Below are positions 35,175 through 44,327 of a stretch of 64,000 bases of DNA, piece after piece. This DNA comes from CANDOC01 sp965261725 (GTDB lineage Bacteria; Pseudomonadota; Gammaproteobacteria; Pseudomonadales; Endozoicomonadaceae). Both the position numbers and the translations under genes were made by a program. A model generated the notes under the pieces. It was not told the origin of the DNA and ran no database searches. It was given only the letters and a program-made list of their open reading frames with translations. Every line of letters begins with the position of its first letter. Position 1 is the stretch's first letter. The DNA is taken from positions 62,001-126,000 of the forward strand of contig CBDHDU010000031.1 of the NCBI GenBank assembly GCA_965261725.1, given 5' to 3'.

Positions 35175-35951
35175 ATGGCCAATCGGGAAGATTCTGGGGC
35201 TGAGCACAACGGCGATAAAACCCATTTCGGGTATAAGACCGTTGATCGCGACGACAAGGTAGATATGGTAGCGGGCGTTTTTCACTCCGTTGCCGGAAAA
35301 TATGACCTGATGAATGACCTGATGTCATTCGGCGTTCATCGCCTGTGGAAGCGTTTTACTATTGAAATGTCTGGGGTGCGTCCGGGGCAGGCGGTGCTTG
35401 ATCTGGCCGGGGGAACCGGTGATCTGGCGATGAAGTTTTCCCGTCTGGTAGGGCATACCGGCAACGTTGTGCTGGCTGATATCAACGATTCCATGCTGAG
35501 AGTCGGGCGTGACAAGCTGCTGGATCACGGTTATAGCGGCAATATTGATTATGTGCAGGCAAATGCTGAATGCCTGCCGTTTGCAGACAACACGTTTGAC
35601 TGCATTACCATTGCCTTTGGCCTGCGCAATGTGACTGATAAAGATGCCGCCCTGCGTTCCATGCTGCGGGTACTGAAGCCCGGTGGACGCCTGCTGGTGC
35701 TGGAGTTTTCCAAAACCAAAAATCCGGTACTCAGCAAACTATACGATGTGTATTCCTTCAAAGCGCTGCCGGTGATGGGAGAACTGGTAACTCAGGATTC
35801 GGAAAGCTATCGCTATCTGGCAGAGTCTATTCGCATGCATCCGGACCAGGAAACACTGGAAGGTATGATGCGTGATGCCGGCTTTGTCAGCACCACTTAT
35901 CACAATATGACCGGTGGTATTGCTGCGCTGCACAAGGGGTTCAAACCATGA
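35175..35951 (+). CDS. ubiE: Ubiquinone/menaquinone C-methyltransferase
   Basis: 258 residues. SAM-dependent methylation of 2-polyprenyl-6-methoxy-1,4-benzoquinol (and demethylmenaquinol). The signature YDLMNDLMSFGVHRLWKR and the SAM site LDLAGGTGDLA are clear, with a family-typical LKPGGRLLVLEFSK and the conserved end MTGGIAALHKGFKP. It starts the ubiE-ubiJ-ubiB operon and overlaps ubiJ by four bases (ATGA). Confidence 0.98.
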   Translation: MANREDSGAEHNGDKTHFGYKTVDRDDKVDMVAGVFHSVAGKYDLMNDLMSFGVHRLWKRFTIEMSGVRPGQAVLDLAGGTGDLAMKFSRLVGHTGNVVLADINDSMLRVGRDKLLDHGYSGNIDYVQANAECLPFADNTFDCITIAFGLRNVTDKDAALRSMLRVLKPGGRLLVLEFSKTKNPVLSKLYDVYSFKALPVMGELVTQDSESYRYLAESIRMHPDQETLEGMMRDAGFVSTTYHNMTGGIAALHKGFKP

Positions 35952-36607
35952 TGTCTGCTGTGCCTCTGGGCGCTATGGCAGGCTTGTCGGCGCTGGAACA
36001 TATTATTAACTGTACCTTGCAGCTTGATCCTCCAACGCTTTACAAATTAGAAGTGCTGGAAGATAAGGTACTGTTACTGCATCTGTCTCAGCCGGAAATG
36101 GTGCTGGGTGTCACCTGGGCAAATGAGCGGGTTATTCTGAAAAGCTTACCCGAGCAGGTTGATGCATCTCTCAAGGCCAGTCTGCCAGCTTGTCTTTCGT
36201 TACTGACCAGTAAAGACAAGATGGCTGCCCTGCATGCCAATAATGTTGAGATCGCTGGTGATACGGCGCTGATTCAGGCTGTTACGCTTATCTTGCAGGA
36301 AGCCGAACTTGATTGGGAATCCCTCTTAACCGACCGGCTTGGCAGTGTTGCCGGGCATGCGCTGGGACAGGGAATTCGCACTATCTTTGGCTGGGCTAAG
36401 GATACTAATCAGCGTTTTACCCGTAATGCTGCCGAGTTTATGACTGAAGAAGCCAGACTGGTGGTTTCTGAAACTGAAATCGACATATTTTGCGAGGATG
36501 TGACTGCGTTGCAGCTGAACCTTGACCGCCTGCAGGCTCGCGTACAAAAACTGAGTGATGGCTTACAAGATAACAGTCAGCAGGTGACTTCCCCGTGCGG
36601 CGACTGA
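35948..36607 (+). CDS. ubiJ: Ubiquinone biosynthesis accessory factor UbiJ (SCP2 domain)
   Basis: 219 residues. UbiJ, with its SCP2 lipid-binding domain, helps assemble the ubiquinone-making complex with UbiK. The N-terminal half is SCP2-like (LYKLEVLEDKVLLLHLSQPE). The C-terminal half is a helical, coiled-coil-like region (FCEDVTALQLNLDRLQARVQ) typical of UbiJ. Identification rests mainly on its place between ubiE and ubiB, with overlaps on both sides (4 and 13 bases), plus this layout. Confidence 0.9.
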   Translation: MMSAVPLGAMAGLSALEHIINCTLQLDPPTLYKLEVLEDKVLLLHLSQPEMVLGVTWANERVILKSLPEQVDASLKASLPACLSLLTSKDKMAALHANNVEIAGDTALIQAVTLILQEAELDWESLLTDRLGSVAGHALGQGIRTIFGWAKDTNQRFTRNAAEFMTEEARLVVSETEIDIFCEDVTALQLNLDRLQARVQKLSDGLQDNSQQVTSPCGD

Positions 36608-38208
36608 AGCGATTAATCCGGATTCTGCACGTATACAACCGCTACCGGCTGGATACCCTGATTGATCAGGAATATCTGCCGTCAGCTGCAAAAGTATTTA
36701 TGCGCATGTTGCCGGGGTTGCGACTCGGTAATGACAAGGCTCCACGGGGTGAACGTTTACGTGATGCGCTGATTGAACTGGGGCCGATTTTTGTCAAATT
36801 CGGTCAGCTGCTTTCAACCCGGCGTGATCTGATTCCTGATGATATTGGCGATGAACTGGCCAAACTTCAGGATCAGGTACCACCGTTTCCCAGTGAGCAG
36901 GCGATTGCGCTGGTTGAAAAGTCTTTGGGGAAACCTGTCTCAGAACTTTTTGCTGAGTTTGATCCGGAACCGATTGCATCGGCTTCTGTCGCGCAGGTTC
37001 ATGCAGCGCAATTGCTGACAGGTGAGCGTGTTGTCGTCAAGGTAATCCGGCCGGGTATTGAACCGGTGATTCGTAAGGATATTTCCCTGCTATATACCCT
37101 GGCTCGACTACTGCTGAAGCTGATTCCTGATGTTAAGCGTCTGCGTCCACTGGAAGTGGTTCGGGATTATGAAAGAACGCTGCTTGATGAACTTGATCTG
37201 CTGAGAGAGGCGGGCAGTACATCACAGCTACGTCGCAACTTTATTGGCTCCGGCTTATTGTATGTGCCCAGGGTTTACTGGGAATACAGCCATAAACAGG
37301 TCATGGTGCAGGAGCGCATTCACGGGATTCCGGTTTCTGATATCGAATCGCTGCGAGCCCGCAATGTTGATTTCAAGGTACTGGCGGAGCGTGGGGTAGA
37401 GATATTCTTTACTCAGGTGTTCCGTGACAGCTTCTTTCATGCAGATATGCATCCGGGCAATATTTTTGTTGATGCAACCTGTCCGGGGGAGCCTCAGTAT
37501 ATCGGTATTGACTGCGGCATTATCGGTTCACTGGAACCGGTGGATCAGGAATATCTTGCCCGGAATCTGCTGGCGTTTTTCCGTCGTGATTATCGGCAGG
37601 TAGCCCAGCTGCATATCGACAGTGGCTGGGTACCGGAAGATACCCGCCTGTCGGAACTGGAATCGGCAATCAGAACGGTCTGTGAACCGATCTTCGAAAA
37701 ACCGCTGAAAGATATTTCCTTTGGTTTGCTGCTGGTTCGTCTGTTCCAGACAGCCCAGCGTTTCAATATGGAAGTGCAGCCTCAGCTGGTACTGTTGCAG
37801 AAGACTCTGCTGAATATTGAAGGTCTGGGACGGCAGCTATATCCGGATCTTGACTTGTGGAGTACGGCTCAGCCATTCCTTGAAGAGTGGATGAAAGAGC
37901 GCATCAGCCCGCAGGGTGTATTGAAACGCCTGCGTGATCATGGCGCAGATATGTTATTGCAAGGACCGGAGCTGCCGGTTCAGGCCATGCAGGCGATTCA
38001 GCGAATCAGTGAAGACCAGCGCCGGTCACTGGATGCCAATCATCATGCTCAGCGACGTTTCCAGAAACATCTGCGTCTCGCGGGTGGGGTTATGGTTTCT
38101 GCGGCTGCGGTTTATGGGTTGGTGCCCGAACTGGTGATTTCAGTGCAGTGGCAGGTTGTAGCGCTGGGTGTTACTGGTTTGCTATTGATCAGTCGCAAGA
38201 TAGCTTAG
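36595..38208 (+). CDS. ubiB: Ubiquinone biosynthesis atypical kinase/ATPase
   Basis: 537 residues from a GTG inside the end of ubiJ. ADCK/UbiB-family protein required for ubiquinone synthesis. An N-terminal KxGQ-type motif (FVKFGQLLSTRRDLIP), the Ala-rich nucleotide loop (ASASVAQVHAAQL), the invariant Lys in VVVKVIRPG, the catalytic HADMHPGNIF and the metal-binding GIDCGIIG are all present. Two C-terminal transmembrane helices end the protein (VMVSAAAVYGLVPELVI and VVALGVTGLLLI). Last gene of ubiEJB. Confidence 0.97.
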   Translation: MRRLKRLIRILHVYNRYRLDTLIDQEYLPSAAKVFMRMLPGLRLGNDKAPRGERLRDALIELGPIFVKFGQLLSTRRDLIPDDIGDELAKLQDQVPPFPSEQAIALVEKSLGKPVSELFAEFDPEPIASASVAQVHAAQLLTGERVVVKVIRPGIEPVIRKDISLLYTLARLLLKLIPDVKRLRPLEVVRDYERTLLDELDLLREAGSTSQLRRNFIGSGLLYVPRVYWEYSHKQVMVQERIHGIPVSDIESLRARNVDFKVLAERGVEIFFTQVFRDSFFHADMHPGNIFVDATCPGEPQYIGIDCGIIGSLEPVDQEYLARNLLAFFRRDYRQVAQLHIDSGWVPEDTRLSELESAIRTVCEPIFEKPLKDISFGLLLVRLFQTAQRFNMEVQPQLVLLQKTLLNIEGLGRQLYPDLDLWSTAQPFLEEWMKERISPQGVLKRLRDHGADMLLQGPELPVQAMQAIQRISEDQRRSLDANHHAQRRFQKHLRLAGGVMVSAAAVYGLVPELVISVQWQVVALGVTGLLLISRKIA

Positions 38209-38324
38209 GTGTGATATTCCACGGCTGGTTATCAACCGAATTTAGTCATATGGTGTGAGTTAAAAGTGGAACACGCTGATGGTATTGCCCCACTGCACAT
38301 CATTGAGGTAGAGGGTAGAGAAAG

Positions 38325-38660
38325 ATGAGTGATTGTTTGTTTTGTAAAATCGTGGCGGGAAGTATTCCGTCCGAAACGGTTTATGAAGATGAACATTGCC
38401 GGGTTTTTCGTGACATCCAGCCAAAAGCGCCGGTTCATCTGCTGATGGTGCCGAAGCAGCATATTGAGAATCTGGATGACCTCAAGCCGGAAGATGCTGC
38501 AGTTGCCAGCCATATGTTGCTGACAATCCCGAAGGTTGCCAAACAGCAGGGGCTGGATGGTGGTTACCGGGTCGTGACTAATAATGGCGCCGGTGGTGGT
38601 CAGGAAGTGTACCACCTGCATTTTCATATTCTGGGCGGTGGTGAACTCCACGGCCTGTAA
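38325..38660 (+). CDS. hinT: HIT-family nucleotide-binding protein
   Basis: 111 residues, complete. Purine nucleoside phosphoramidase type of the histidine-triad family. CLFCKIVAGSIPSETVYEDE opens it, as in HinT proteins, and YHLHFHILGGG carries the H-x-H-x-H nucleophile motif near the C-terminus. In pseudomonads hisI-hisE usually lie between ubiB and tatA; here this gene takes that place. Same strand as its neighbours, 116 bp after ubiB and 51 bp before tatA. Confidence 0.92.
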   Translation: MSDCLFCKIVAGSIPSETVYEDEHCRVFRDIQPKAPVHLLMVPKQHIENLDDLKPEDAAVASHMLLTIPKVAKQQGLDGGYRVVTNNGAGGGQEVYHLHFHILGGGELHGL

Positions 38661-38711
38661 GTTTTCTAACGAAATTAAGTATTCCTAAATTAGAAATACA
38701 GGGAGTCTGTT

Positions 38712-38969
38712 ATGGGTATGGGCGGAATTAGTATCTGGCAATTGCTGATTATTCTGCTGATTGTTGTCGTGCTGTTTGGAACCAAGCGTTTGCGTGGTTT
38801 GGGCGGCGACCTGGGGGGCGCGGTTAAAGGCTTTAAAAAAGCCATGAGCGACGGCGATGACAAAGATGCTGACCAAAAGCAGTTGGAAAAGACTGTGGGA
38901 GAGGAGCTGAAAGCTGATAATCCGGCCATGCAGCAGGAAAACGCTCAGAAGCAGACGGCTGCAAAGTAA
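38712..38969 (+). CDS. tatA: Sec-independent translocase subunit TatA
   Basis: 85 residues. Forms the pore for folded proteins crossing the inner membrane. MGMGGISIWQLLIILLIVVV gives the single N-terminal helix, then the hinge FGTKRLRGLGGDLGG, an amphipathic helix and a charged tail. First gene of tatABC. A 13-bp hairpin between tatA and tatB may raise tatA output relative to the others, as TatA is needed in excess. Confidence 0.96.
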   Translation: MGMGGISIWQLLIILLIVVVLFGTKRLRGLGGDLGGAVKGFKKAMSDGDDKDADQKQLEKTVGEELKADNPAMQQENAQKQTAAK

Positions 38970-38987
38970 TCACTACTTTCAGCTTTT

Positions 38988-39015
38988 CAAGAGCCGGGTT
39001 TGAACCCGGCTCTTG
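38988..39015 (+). terminator. Hairpin between tatA and tatB
   Basis: A perfect 13-bp stem CAAGAGCCGGGTT/AACCCGGCTCTTG with minimal loop and no following T run, 19 bp after tatA. More likely a partial terminator or mRNA-stabilising structure than a full stop. Confidence 0.65.
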
Positions 39016-39093
39016 AGCTAAAAGTTAATGAAACTTTTGAAGCGTATAGATATTTGAAGAATCACTTTTTGATTCACATATGGAAGTTGGCAG

Positions 39094-39489
39094 GTGTTTG
39101 ATATCGGTTTCACCGAGCTGCTGGTTATTGCTCTGGTAGCCCTTGTTGTATTGGGGCCAGAGCGTTTGCCGCATGCTATCAAGGTAACGGCCATATGGAT
39201 TGGCCGGATTAAGCGCAGTTTTAATTCTGTGAAAGAAGAAATCGAACGTGAAATACGGGTCGATGATATTCGGCGTGACTTGCATAATGAAGATGTCATG
39301 GACGAGTTGCGTAAAGCACGGGAAAAAGCTGAAACCATGCGCAGTTCTGTGATGGAAAGCATGAACGAAACAATTAACGCTGAAGCAGCTTCTTCAAAAC
39401 CGTCTGATCCAAAACCGCAGGCTAAAGCAGCCTCACCTGAAGCTGTCACCCCGTCACCCGTTCAAAATGAAAAGTCGTCTGATTCATGA
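39094..39489 (+). CDS. tatB: Sec-independent translocase subunit TatB
   Basis: 131 residues from a GTG (VFDIGFTELLVIALVALVVL) with GGAAG upstream; no ATG is available. TatB works with TatC in recognising twin-arginine signal peptides. One N-terminal membrane helix is followed by the family LGPERLPHAIK hinge, a long amphipathic helix and a Pro/Ala/Ser-rich tail. Overlaps tatC by four bases. Confidence 0.95.
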   Translation: MFDIGFTELLVIALVALVVLGPERLPHAIKVTAIWIGRIKRSFNSVKEEIEREIRVDDIRRDLHNEDVMDELRKAREKAETMRSSVMESMNETINAEAASSKPSDPKPQAKAASPEAVTPSPVQNEKSSDS

Positions 39490-40262
39490 GTAGGCAGTCT
39501 ACCGAGCCCCGGCAGGATAAAGAGCAGGATAAAGAACAACCGCTCATTCAGCATCTGATTGAGTTGCGGACCCGCCTGCTGCGTGCCTTGTGTGTGGTTC
39601 TGGTGATTTTTGCCGGGCTGTTTTATTTCGCTAATGATATTTATGCCTTTGTGTCGGAGCCGCTGCGTGCGCTCCTGCCTGAAGGTACCAGCATGATCGC
39701 AACAGAAGTAGCCTCGCCCTTTCTGACGCCTTTCAAGCTGACAATGGTTACTGCATTGTTTCTGGCAATCCCCTTTATTCTGCATCAGGTCTGGGGATTT
39801 ATTGCGCCGGGACTGTACAAGCATGAGAAAAAAATTGCGATTCCGCTGCTGGGTGCCAGTGTTCTGCTGTTCTATCTGGGAATTGCGTTTGCCTATTATG
39901 TGGTTTTCCCGCTGATATTTGGCTTCTTTACCAAAGTCGGACCGCCTGATGTGGCGATGATGACGGATATTAATCGCTATCTGGATTTTGTCCTCAAACT
40001 GTTCTTCTCTTTTGGTGTGGCTTTTGAAATTCCGGTCGCCACTGTGTTGATGGTCTGGACCGGCATTACATCGGTTGACAAGCTGACAGCAAAGCGCCCC
40101 TACATTGTGGTTTGCTGCTTTATTATGGGCATGCTGCTGACGCCTCCGGATGTGGTTTCACAGTCATTGCTGGCGGTACCGATGTGGTTGTTATTTGAAG
40201 CGGGCATTTTGTTTGCCCGTATGATTAAATCCCGCCCTGAATCCTCAGACGCAACTTCCTGA
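39486..40262 (+). CDS. tatC: Sec-independent translocase subunit TatC
   Basis: 258 residues, six membrane helices. Primary receptor for twin-arginine signals. IQHLIELRTRLLRAL near the N-terminus is the conserved cytoplasmic motif; FLTPFKLTMVTALF, PGLYKHEKK and the later FGVAFEIPVA are typical. Its stop overlaps the rsmE start (TGATG), which links Tat and rRNA methylation in one transcript. Confidence 0.97.
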   Translation: MSRQSTEPRQDKEQDKEQPLIQHLIELRTRLLRALCVVLVIFAGLFYFANDIYAFVSEPLRALLPEGTSMIATEVASPFLTPFKLTMVTALFLAIPFILHQVWGFIAPGLYKHEKKIAIPLLGASVLLFYLGIAFAYYVVFPLIFGFFTKVGPPDVAMMTDINRYLDFVLKLFFSFGVAFEIPVATVLMVWTGITSVDKLTAKRPYIVVCCFIMGMLLTPPDVVSQSLLAVPMWLLFEAGILFARMIKSRPESSDATS

Positions 40263-40972
40263 TGAATTTGTTACTGCTCCACCCGGAAGACTTTGTCTCT
40301 CCGGGTGTTGCCCGCATATCCGGGCCACGTCTCAAACATGTTACTGATGTTCACCGTGCCGTTCCCGGCGATACCCTGAAAGTAGGGTGCCTTGACGGGC
40401 TGATGGGTGAGGCGATTATCGAAGGGCTGGACAATCAGTGCCTTGAACTGAGCGTAAATCTCGATCAACCACCACCGCCGAAAATACCTTTAACCGTATT
40501 GCTGGCATTGCCTCGCCCGAAAATGCTGAAACGAACCCTGCAAACCTTGAGTGCGCTGGGCGTTGAAGAAATCGTACTGATGAACAGCTACCGGGTTGAG
40601 AAAAGCTACTGGCAAAGCCCCTGGCTGGCTGAAGATAAAGTGCGGGAGCAGCTGGTCCTCGGTTTGGAGCAATCGAAGGACACGGTATTACCGAGAATAT
40701 CGCTGGAAAAACGTTTTAAACCTTTTGTTGAAGATCGCCTTCCTGCGCTATGTAAGGGAAAGCGCGGTCTGGTTGCGCATCCGGTGGCTGCAGATGCCTG
40801 CCCGGTTGCGATGAACGAGCCTGCGGTGCTGGCTATTGGGCCTGAGGGGGGCTTTATTCCCTATGAAGTGGAAAAGCTGGAAGGCTGTGGTTTTGAGCGG
40901 GTACATCTGGGCGCTCGTATCATGCGAGTCGAGGTCGCTATTCCCGCAATAATTGGACGTTTGTATACCTGA
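40262..40972 (+). CDS. rsmE: 16S rRNA (uracil-1498-N3)-methyltransferase
   Basis: 236 residues. SPOUT-family enzyme methylating U1498 of 16S rRNA. An N-terminal PUA-like RNA-binding part includes HVTDVHRAVPGD. The knotted C-terminal SAM site shows as AIGPEGGFIPYEVE and LGARIMRVEVA (often LGxRILRxETA, so slightly divergent here). Starts on the last base of the tatC stop. Start uses MNLLLLHPEDF. Confidence 0.94.
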   Translation: MNLLLLHPEDFVSPGVARISGPRLKHVTDVHRAVPGDTLKVGCLDGLMGEAIIEGLDNQCLELSVNLDQPPPPKIPLTVLLALPRPKMLKRTLQTLSALGVEEIVLMNSYRVEKSYWQSPWLAEDKVREQLVLGLEQSKDTVLPRISLEKRFKPFVEDRLPALCKGKRGLVAHPVAADACPVAMNEPAVLAIGPEGGFIPYEVEKLEGCGFERVHLGARIMRVEVAIPAIIGRLYT

Positions 40973-41041
40973 GTTTTTCAGTGTTGGGTTTTGTGTTAGC
41001 GTTCGAATAAGAAAATACTTTTAACGCAGAGGTATCAAGGA

Positions 41042-41800
41042 ATGATTACCCGGCTGCTGTGTGTTTTTTTTGCCCTCTTGCTATTAATGAGTTTCAGGCT
41101 CAGTGCTGAAACTCACCAGTCAGAATTGCTGAATCGTTTATACGAAAAAGCAGGTCTTGAAGTTCACCTGCAAACGCTTCAGATCAGCCTGAAGCAAAAC
41201 TGTCAGGCTTATGAAGGGTATCTTGATCAAAAAGTTTTAAGTAAGGTCTGTCGTTCCGAAGTCATTCGGATCGCTCCTCAGCATTATCGAACTCAGATGA
41301 TTTCAAGTCTGGCTGCCAATCTCGATAATGATCAGGTCACTGAAATTCTTGATTGGCTGGACACCCCTCTTGGCCGTCGGGTGGCACATATGGAAAACTC
41401 CGCTGAGCCCCTGGCCGCGGCAAGTTATATCAGGGAGAAACTTGGCAGCACGCCGCCTCGGGCAATACGCTTAGAGTTTGTAGATAATTTAATCCAGCTG
41501 CTAAATGCAGTAGAAGTCAGTATACATATTGCTACTGCAACAGCGATGGAGGTGGCTGCCCGTATTAATCAGAAACTACCTGTAAATAGTCAACTTGATT
41601 TAAAAGAAATAGAGCAGGCTTTACAGTCACAGATGCCAGCTATGACTTCAGCCACGAGAAATGATTTACGGCAGCGCTTTCTTTATACCTACCGACAGTT
41701 GCCTGATGAGCAGTTACGTTCATATATACAGTTTGCGCAAAATGAGTCTGTGCAGGTGTTCTATCGAAGTGTTTTTAGTGCTATGAAATCGAGTCTGTAA
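41042..41800 (+). CDS. Secreted DUF2059-like protein
   Basis: 252 residues. Signal peptide 1-22 (LLCVFFALLLLMSFRLSA) then an all-helical periplasmic body. The C-terminal ~70 residues (LRQRFLYTYRQLPDEQLRSY, FAQNESVQVFYRSVFSAM) resemble the repeated DUF2059 pattern of Tyr/Leu-rich helices seen in exported gammaproteobacterial proteins. Function unknown. A good AAGGA ribosome-binding site and a terminator just after the stop indicate a single-gene unit between rsmE and the large effector candidate. Confidence 0.6.
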   Translation: MITRLLCVFFALLLLMSFRLSAETHQSELLNRLYEKAGLEVHLQTLQISLKQNCQAYEGYLDQKVLSKVCRSEVIRIAPQHYRTQMISSLAANLDNDQVTEILDWLDTPLGRRVAHMENSAEPLAAASYIREKLGSTPPRAIRLEFVDNLIQLLNAVEVSIHIATATAMEVAARINQKLPVNSQLDLKEIEQALQSQMPAMTSATRNDLRQRFLYTYRQLPDEQLRSYIQFAQNESVQVFYRSVFSAMKSSL

Positions 41801-41805
41801 AAAAA

Positions 41806-41834
41806 GAAAGGTGCCATGGTGGCACCCTTTGAAG
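41806..41834. terminator. Terminator between convergent DUF2059-like and helical-protein genes
   Basis: Hairpin built on GGTGCCA/TGGCACC with A-rich 5' and CTTT 3' flanks, lying in the 54-bp gap between convergent stops. Confidence 0.7.
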
Positions 41835-41854
41835 ATAGGTTGAAGCCTACAGTT

Positions 41855-44233
41855 TTACTGCTCTTCGATTCCTCGCAGTAAGTTTTCAAGGCGAGGCCGG
41901 GTCGTAGACCCCTTCCATTTGGAGGAGGTGCAGTGCTCAATGGCATCCTGATAAGCTTTCCTTTGTTGCTTGTTTAGCTTTGTACCCTCTTCAGCAGCCG
42001 ACATGAGTCGAACTTCCAGGAAGGACTGCATTTGCTTTTTCAATGAGTCATCGCCTTTAATCGACTTGCCTTTTAACGCCGCCAGTTCGTCCATTACAGA
42101 TGCTTGTAGCCCTATGGCAGCTTCGAAAGCCTTTGCATTTGCCTTAGTCTGGGAGTCAAGCTCTTCAGCCTTTTGAGTGTCAGCCACTTTCAGCTGTTTG
42201 AAAAGTTCCTGCATGCGTGGTCGTGTTGATGATACAAAAGCTCCGGTTGAGTGCTTAATCGCTTTTTCAAAAGCTCTGTGCTCTCTTCTGGTTACAGGTT
42301 TACCTGACTCAACGGCTTGACCCAGTTGTGTCTCGATGTATGCCTGCATCAGACGCTTTGTTGCTTCCCCGCTTTCCCCGCTTATAGGTATTTGGGGTAC
42401 CATTTCCATTTTAGTAAATGTCTTGTCTGTGCGAACTTTATCTAGCATGACCTCAAACTGTAAGGCTTTTTGAGGCATGGCATTTGCGAGATCGAATGCT
42501 TTGGTCTTTTCGAATTCTGCTCTGACATCCTGATATCGCACCTGTACTTCAGGACTGCTTTCTGAATCAAATCGCTTAAGTACTTTTTCAACAGCATTCC
42601 AGTCTTTTCTGGGTTGTCCTGCTTCCGCTTCGAGCAGTTTTGAAAACTGATCTATAGCAGCCAGTCTCAGTACTTCTTTTTTAGCTGTATTTTTGCCGAC
42701 ATCCAGTTTACCCAATGCTTTCAGATCCATTTTAGCGATCTCTTCCAGTCTGGGCTGAAGCTCGATTCTTGCCTGAATAACGTTGTGCTGATGTTCAATC
42801 CAGTCCAGCTTCCGTAAAGCCTCTTCGCCGATGGTTTGAGATATTTTCCCATCATGTGACATATTGGCTTTAAGTGCTGCCCGGTATTTTGCAGCATCAG
42901 GCCCGACGCTTTGTGGAGTTCCGCTTGTGATTCTTTGGGTGATTTCGTCAACAATAGCCCAGCGTTCGGACTCTCTGTCCAGCCCTTCCTGCTTTGCAAC
43001 CTGCAGCTCCCCTAACTTCAGTCCGGGAAGTCCTTTAGCAAATTCCGCTTTAGCGGCTTCTCTGATAGCTACTTTTGCAGTGAGAAGCTTGGAGGATACT
43101 TCACCTTTAACCTCATCAGCGATACCCACGGATGCTTTATCACGGGTAAGAGGCACTGATTTATGTGACTGGAATTTATCTGCGAGGGTAGTGAATTGAG
43201 CTTGCTTTATAACCATCTCATCAGGAGATGTGTTTTTAGCCATCAGCAGCAGCTTGTTTAAAACTGCATCACGCATTTGTTCTTTGTCTTCGGCTCCTTT
43301 GTCAACTTCCAACAAGCCCAGCTTATCCAGGTTGTCTGCTGCATTCAGTTGTGTATAAAAGTCCGGACCTTCGCTGGTTGTACTAAGGGTAGAAGTTCTT
43401 TGGCTGTTGATTGTTCCTTGTAGAGAGGCTTGTGGTGGAACACTGTCATTTATTGAACTTCTGGAGCTGTTCAGGGATGAACGGGTAAGCGACCCCTGTT
43501 CTGAGAAAGAGTCCCTGCTGACTGAGCGTTCCAGACTGTTCGGAGGCGTGGGGGATATAGATACATTCTCATCTTGAGGAGATAACGAAGAAATCTCGCT
43601 TGAGGTTGAGCTTCTATAGCTATCTCTCGCTGAAGGAGGTATTGAATCAGAAGAAAAACCTTCCGGCGGTGTTGATGATGGTCTGGTAATGCTTTTTTGA
43701 TCGGGAGCTGCAGGGGTTGGAACGGATTTTCTTTTCTCTGCATTCGCAGCAGCTTTAGCTATTTCAGCATCTACATCAAAGGATAAAGAAGGACTACCAA
43801 ATTGATCTTTAACCTCTTTTGTAAATTTCGCGCGGTCTATACTTCCCTGCAGTCCTCCGCGACCCTCTGGAAAAAGTGGTGCAATAGAACTTTCAGAGTC
43901 GCTTGAGATAGTAGAGCTTCGGGGGTTTTGGGTTTCGCTAAAATTGTCGCCATCATCGAATTCGTCATCATAATCGATGAAAGAATCCCTAAATGCGGAA
44001 GAATCTCTGGATGGTTCAATATGCCTGTTTACAACTTTTGTATCGCCGGGCTCCGCTGTATTTCCATGATTAGGACGTCTAATGGCATCCTGCCTGCGAA
44101 GACCTGGAGTAGGATTGTCTGACTGGAATTTCGATACAACCCAGTTTCTAAATTTACCAGCTGCTTTTTTAATGGATTCTATAGGGTGTTTAAAGAACTC
44201 AACCGCACCTGTACGTAGCCCTTCCAGCGTCAT
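41855..44233 (-). CDS. Large Ser-rich, helical protein with C-terminal repeats (effector candidate)
   Basis: 792 residues from the ATG at 44233, chosen because GGAGGG lies seven bases upstream; a longer in-frame start lacks one. No signal peptide or membrane helix. Residues ~50-300 are disordered and Ser/Pro/Asp-rich (DSFIDYDDEFDDGDNF, SSTISSDSESS, SPTPPNSLERS). Residues ~300-792 are charged helices. Two related segments close the protein (about 621-682 and 727-792), sharing EHRAFEKAIKHST/RKAYQDAIEHCT and STRPRMQELF/TTRPRLENLL. No family recognised. The layout resembles effectors injected by type III or IV systems, but no secretion signal can be proven. It sits between conserved genes rsmE and priA, as an insertion would. 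Confidence 0.65.
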   Translation of the reverse strand: MTLEGLRTGAVEFFKHPIESIKKAAGKFRNWVVSKFQSDNPTPGLRRQDAIRRPNHGNTAEPGDTKVVNRHIEPSRDSSAFRDSFIDYDDEFDDGDNFSETQNPRSSTISSDSESSIAPLFPEGRGGLQGSIDRAKFTKEVKDQFGSPSLSFDVDAEIAKAAANAEKRKSVPTPAAPDQKSITRPSSTPPEGFSSDSIPPSARDSYRSSTSSEISSLSPQDENVSISPTPPNSLERSVSRDSFSEQGSLTRSSLNSSRSSINDSVPPQASLQGTINSQRTSTLSTTSEGPDFYTQLNAADNLDKLGLLEVDKGAEDKEQMRDAVLNKLLLMAKNTSPDEMVIKQAQFTTLADKFQSHKSVPLTRDKASVGIADEVKGEVSSKLLTAKVAIREAAKAEFAKGLPGLKLGELQVAKQEGLDRESERWAIVDEITQRITSGTPQSVGPDAAKYRAALKANMSHDGKISQTIGEEALRKLDWIEHQHNVIQARIELQPRLEEIAKMDLKALGKLDVGKNTAKKEVLRLAAIDQFSKLLEAEAGQPRKDWNAVEKVLKRFDSESSPEVQVRYQDVRAEFEKTKAFDLANAMPQKALQFEVMLDKVRTDKTFTKMEMVPQIPISGESGEATKRLMQAYIETQLGQAVESGKPVTRREHRAFEKAIKHSTGAFVSSTRPRMQELFKQLKVADTQKAEELDSQTKANAKAFEAAIGLQASVMDELAALKGKSIKGDDSLKKQMQSFLEVRLMSAAEEGTKLNKQQRKAYQDAIEHCTSSKWKGSTTRPRLENLLRGIEEQ

Positions 44234-44327
44234 GATATCCCTCCATGGATATAATTCTGGGCTACATCCAGCCCTGCATATCAAATTTAGTTGAATTTCA
44301 GTATAGCAGTGCCTTACTGCAAGTGGC

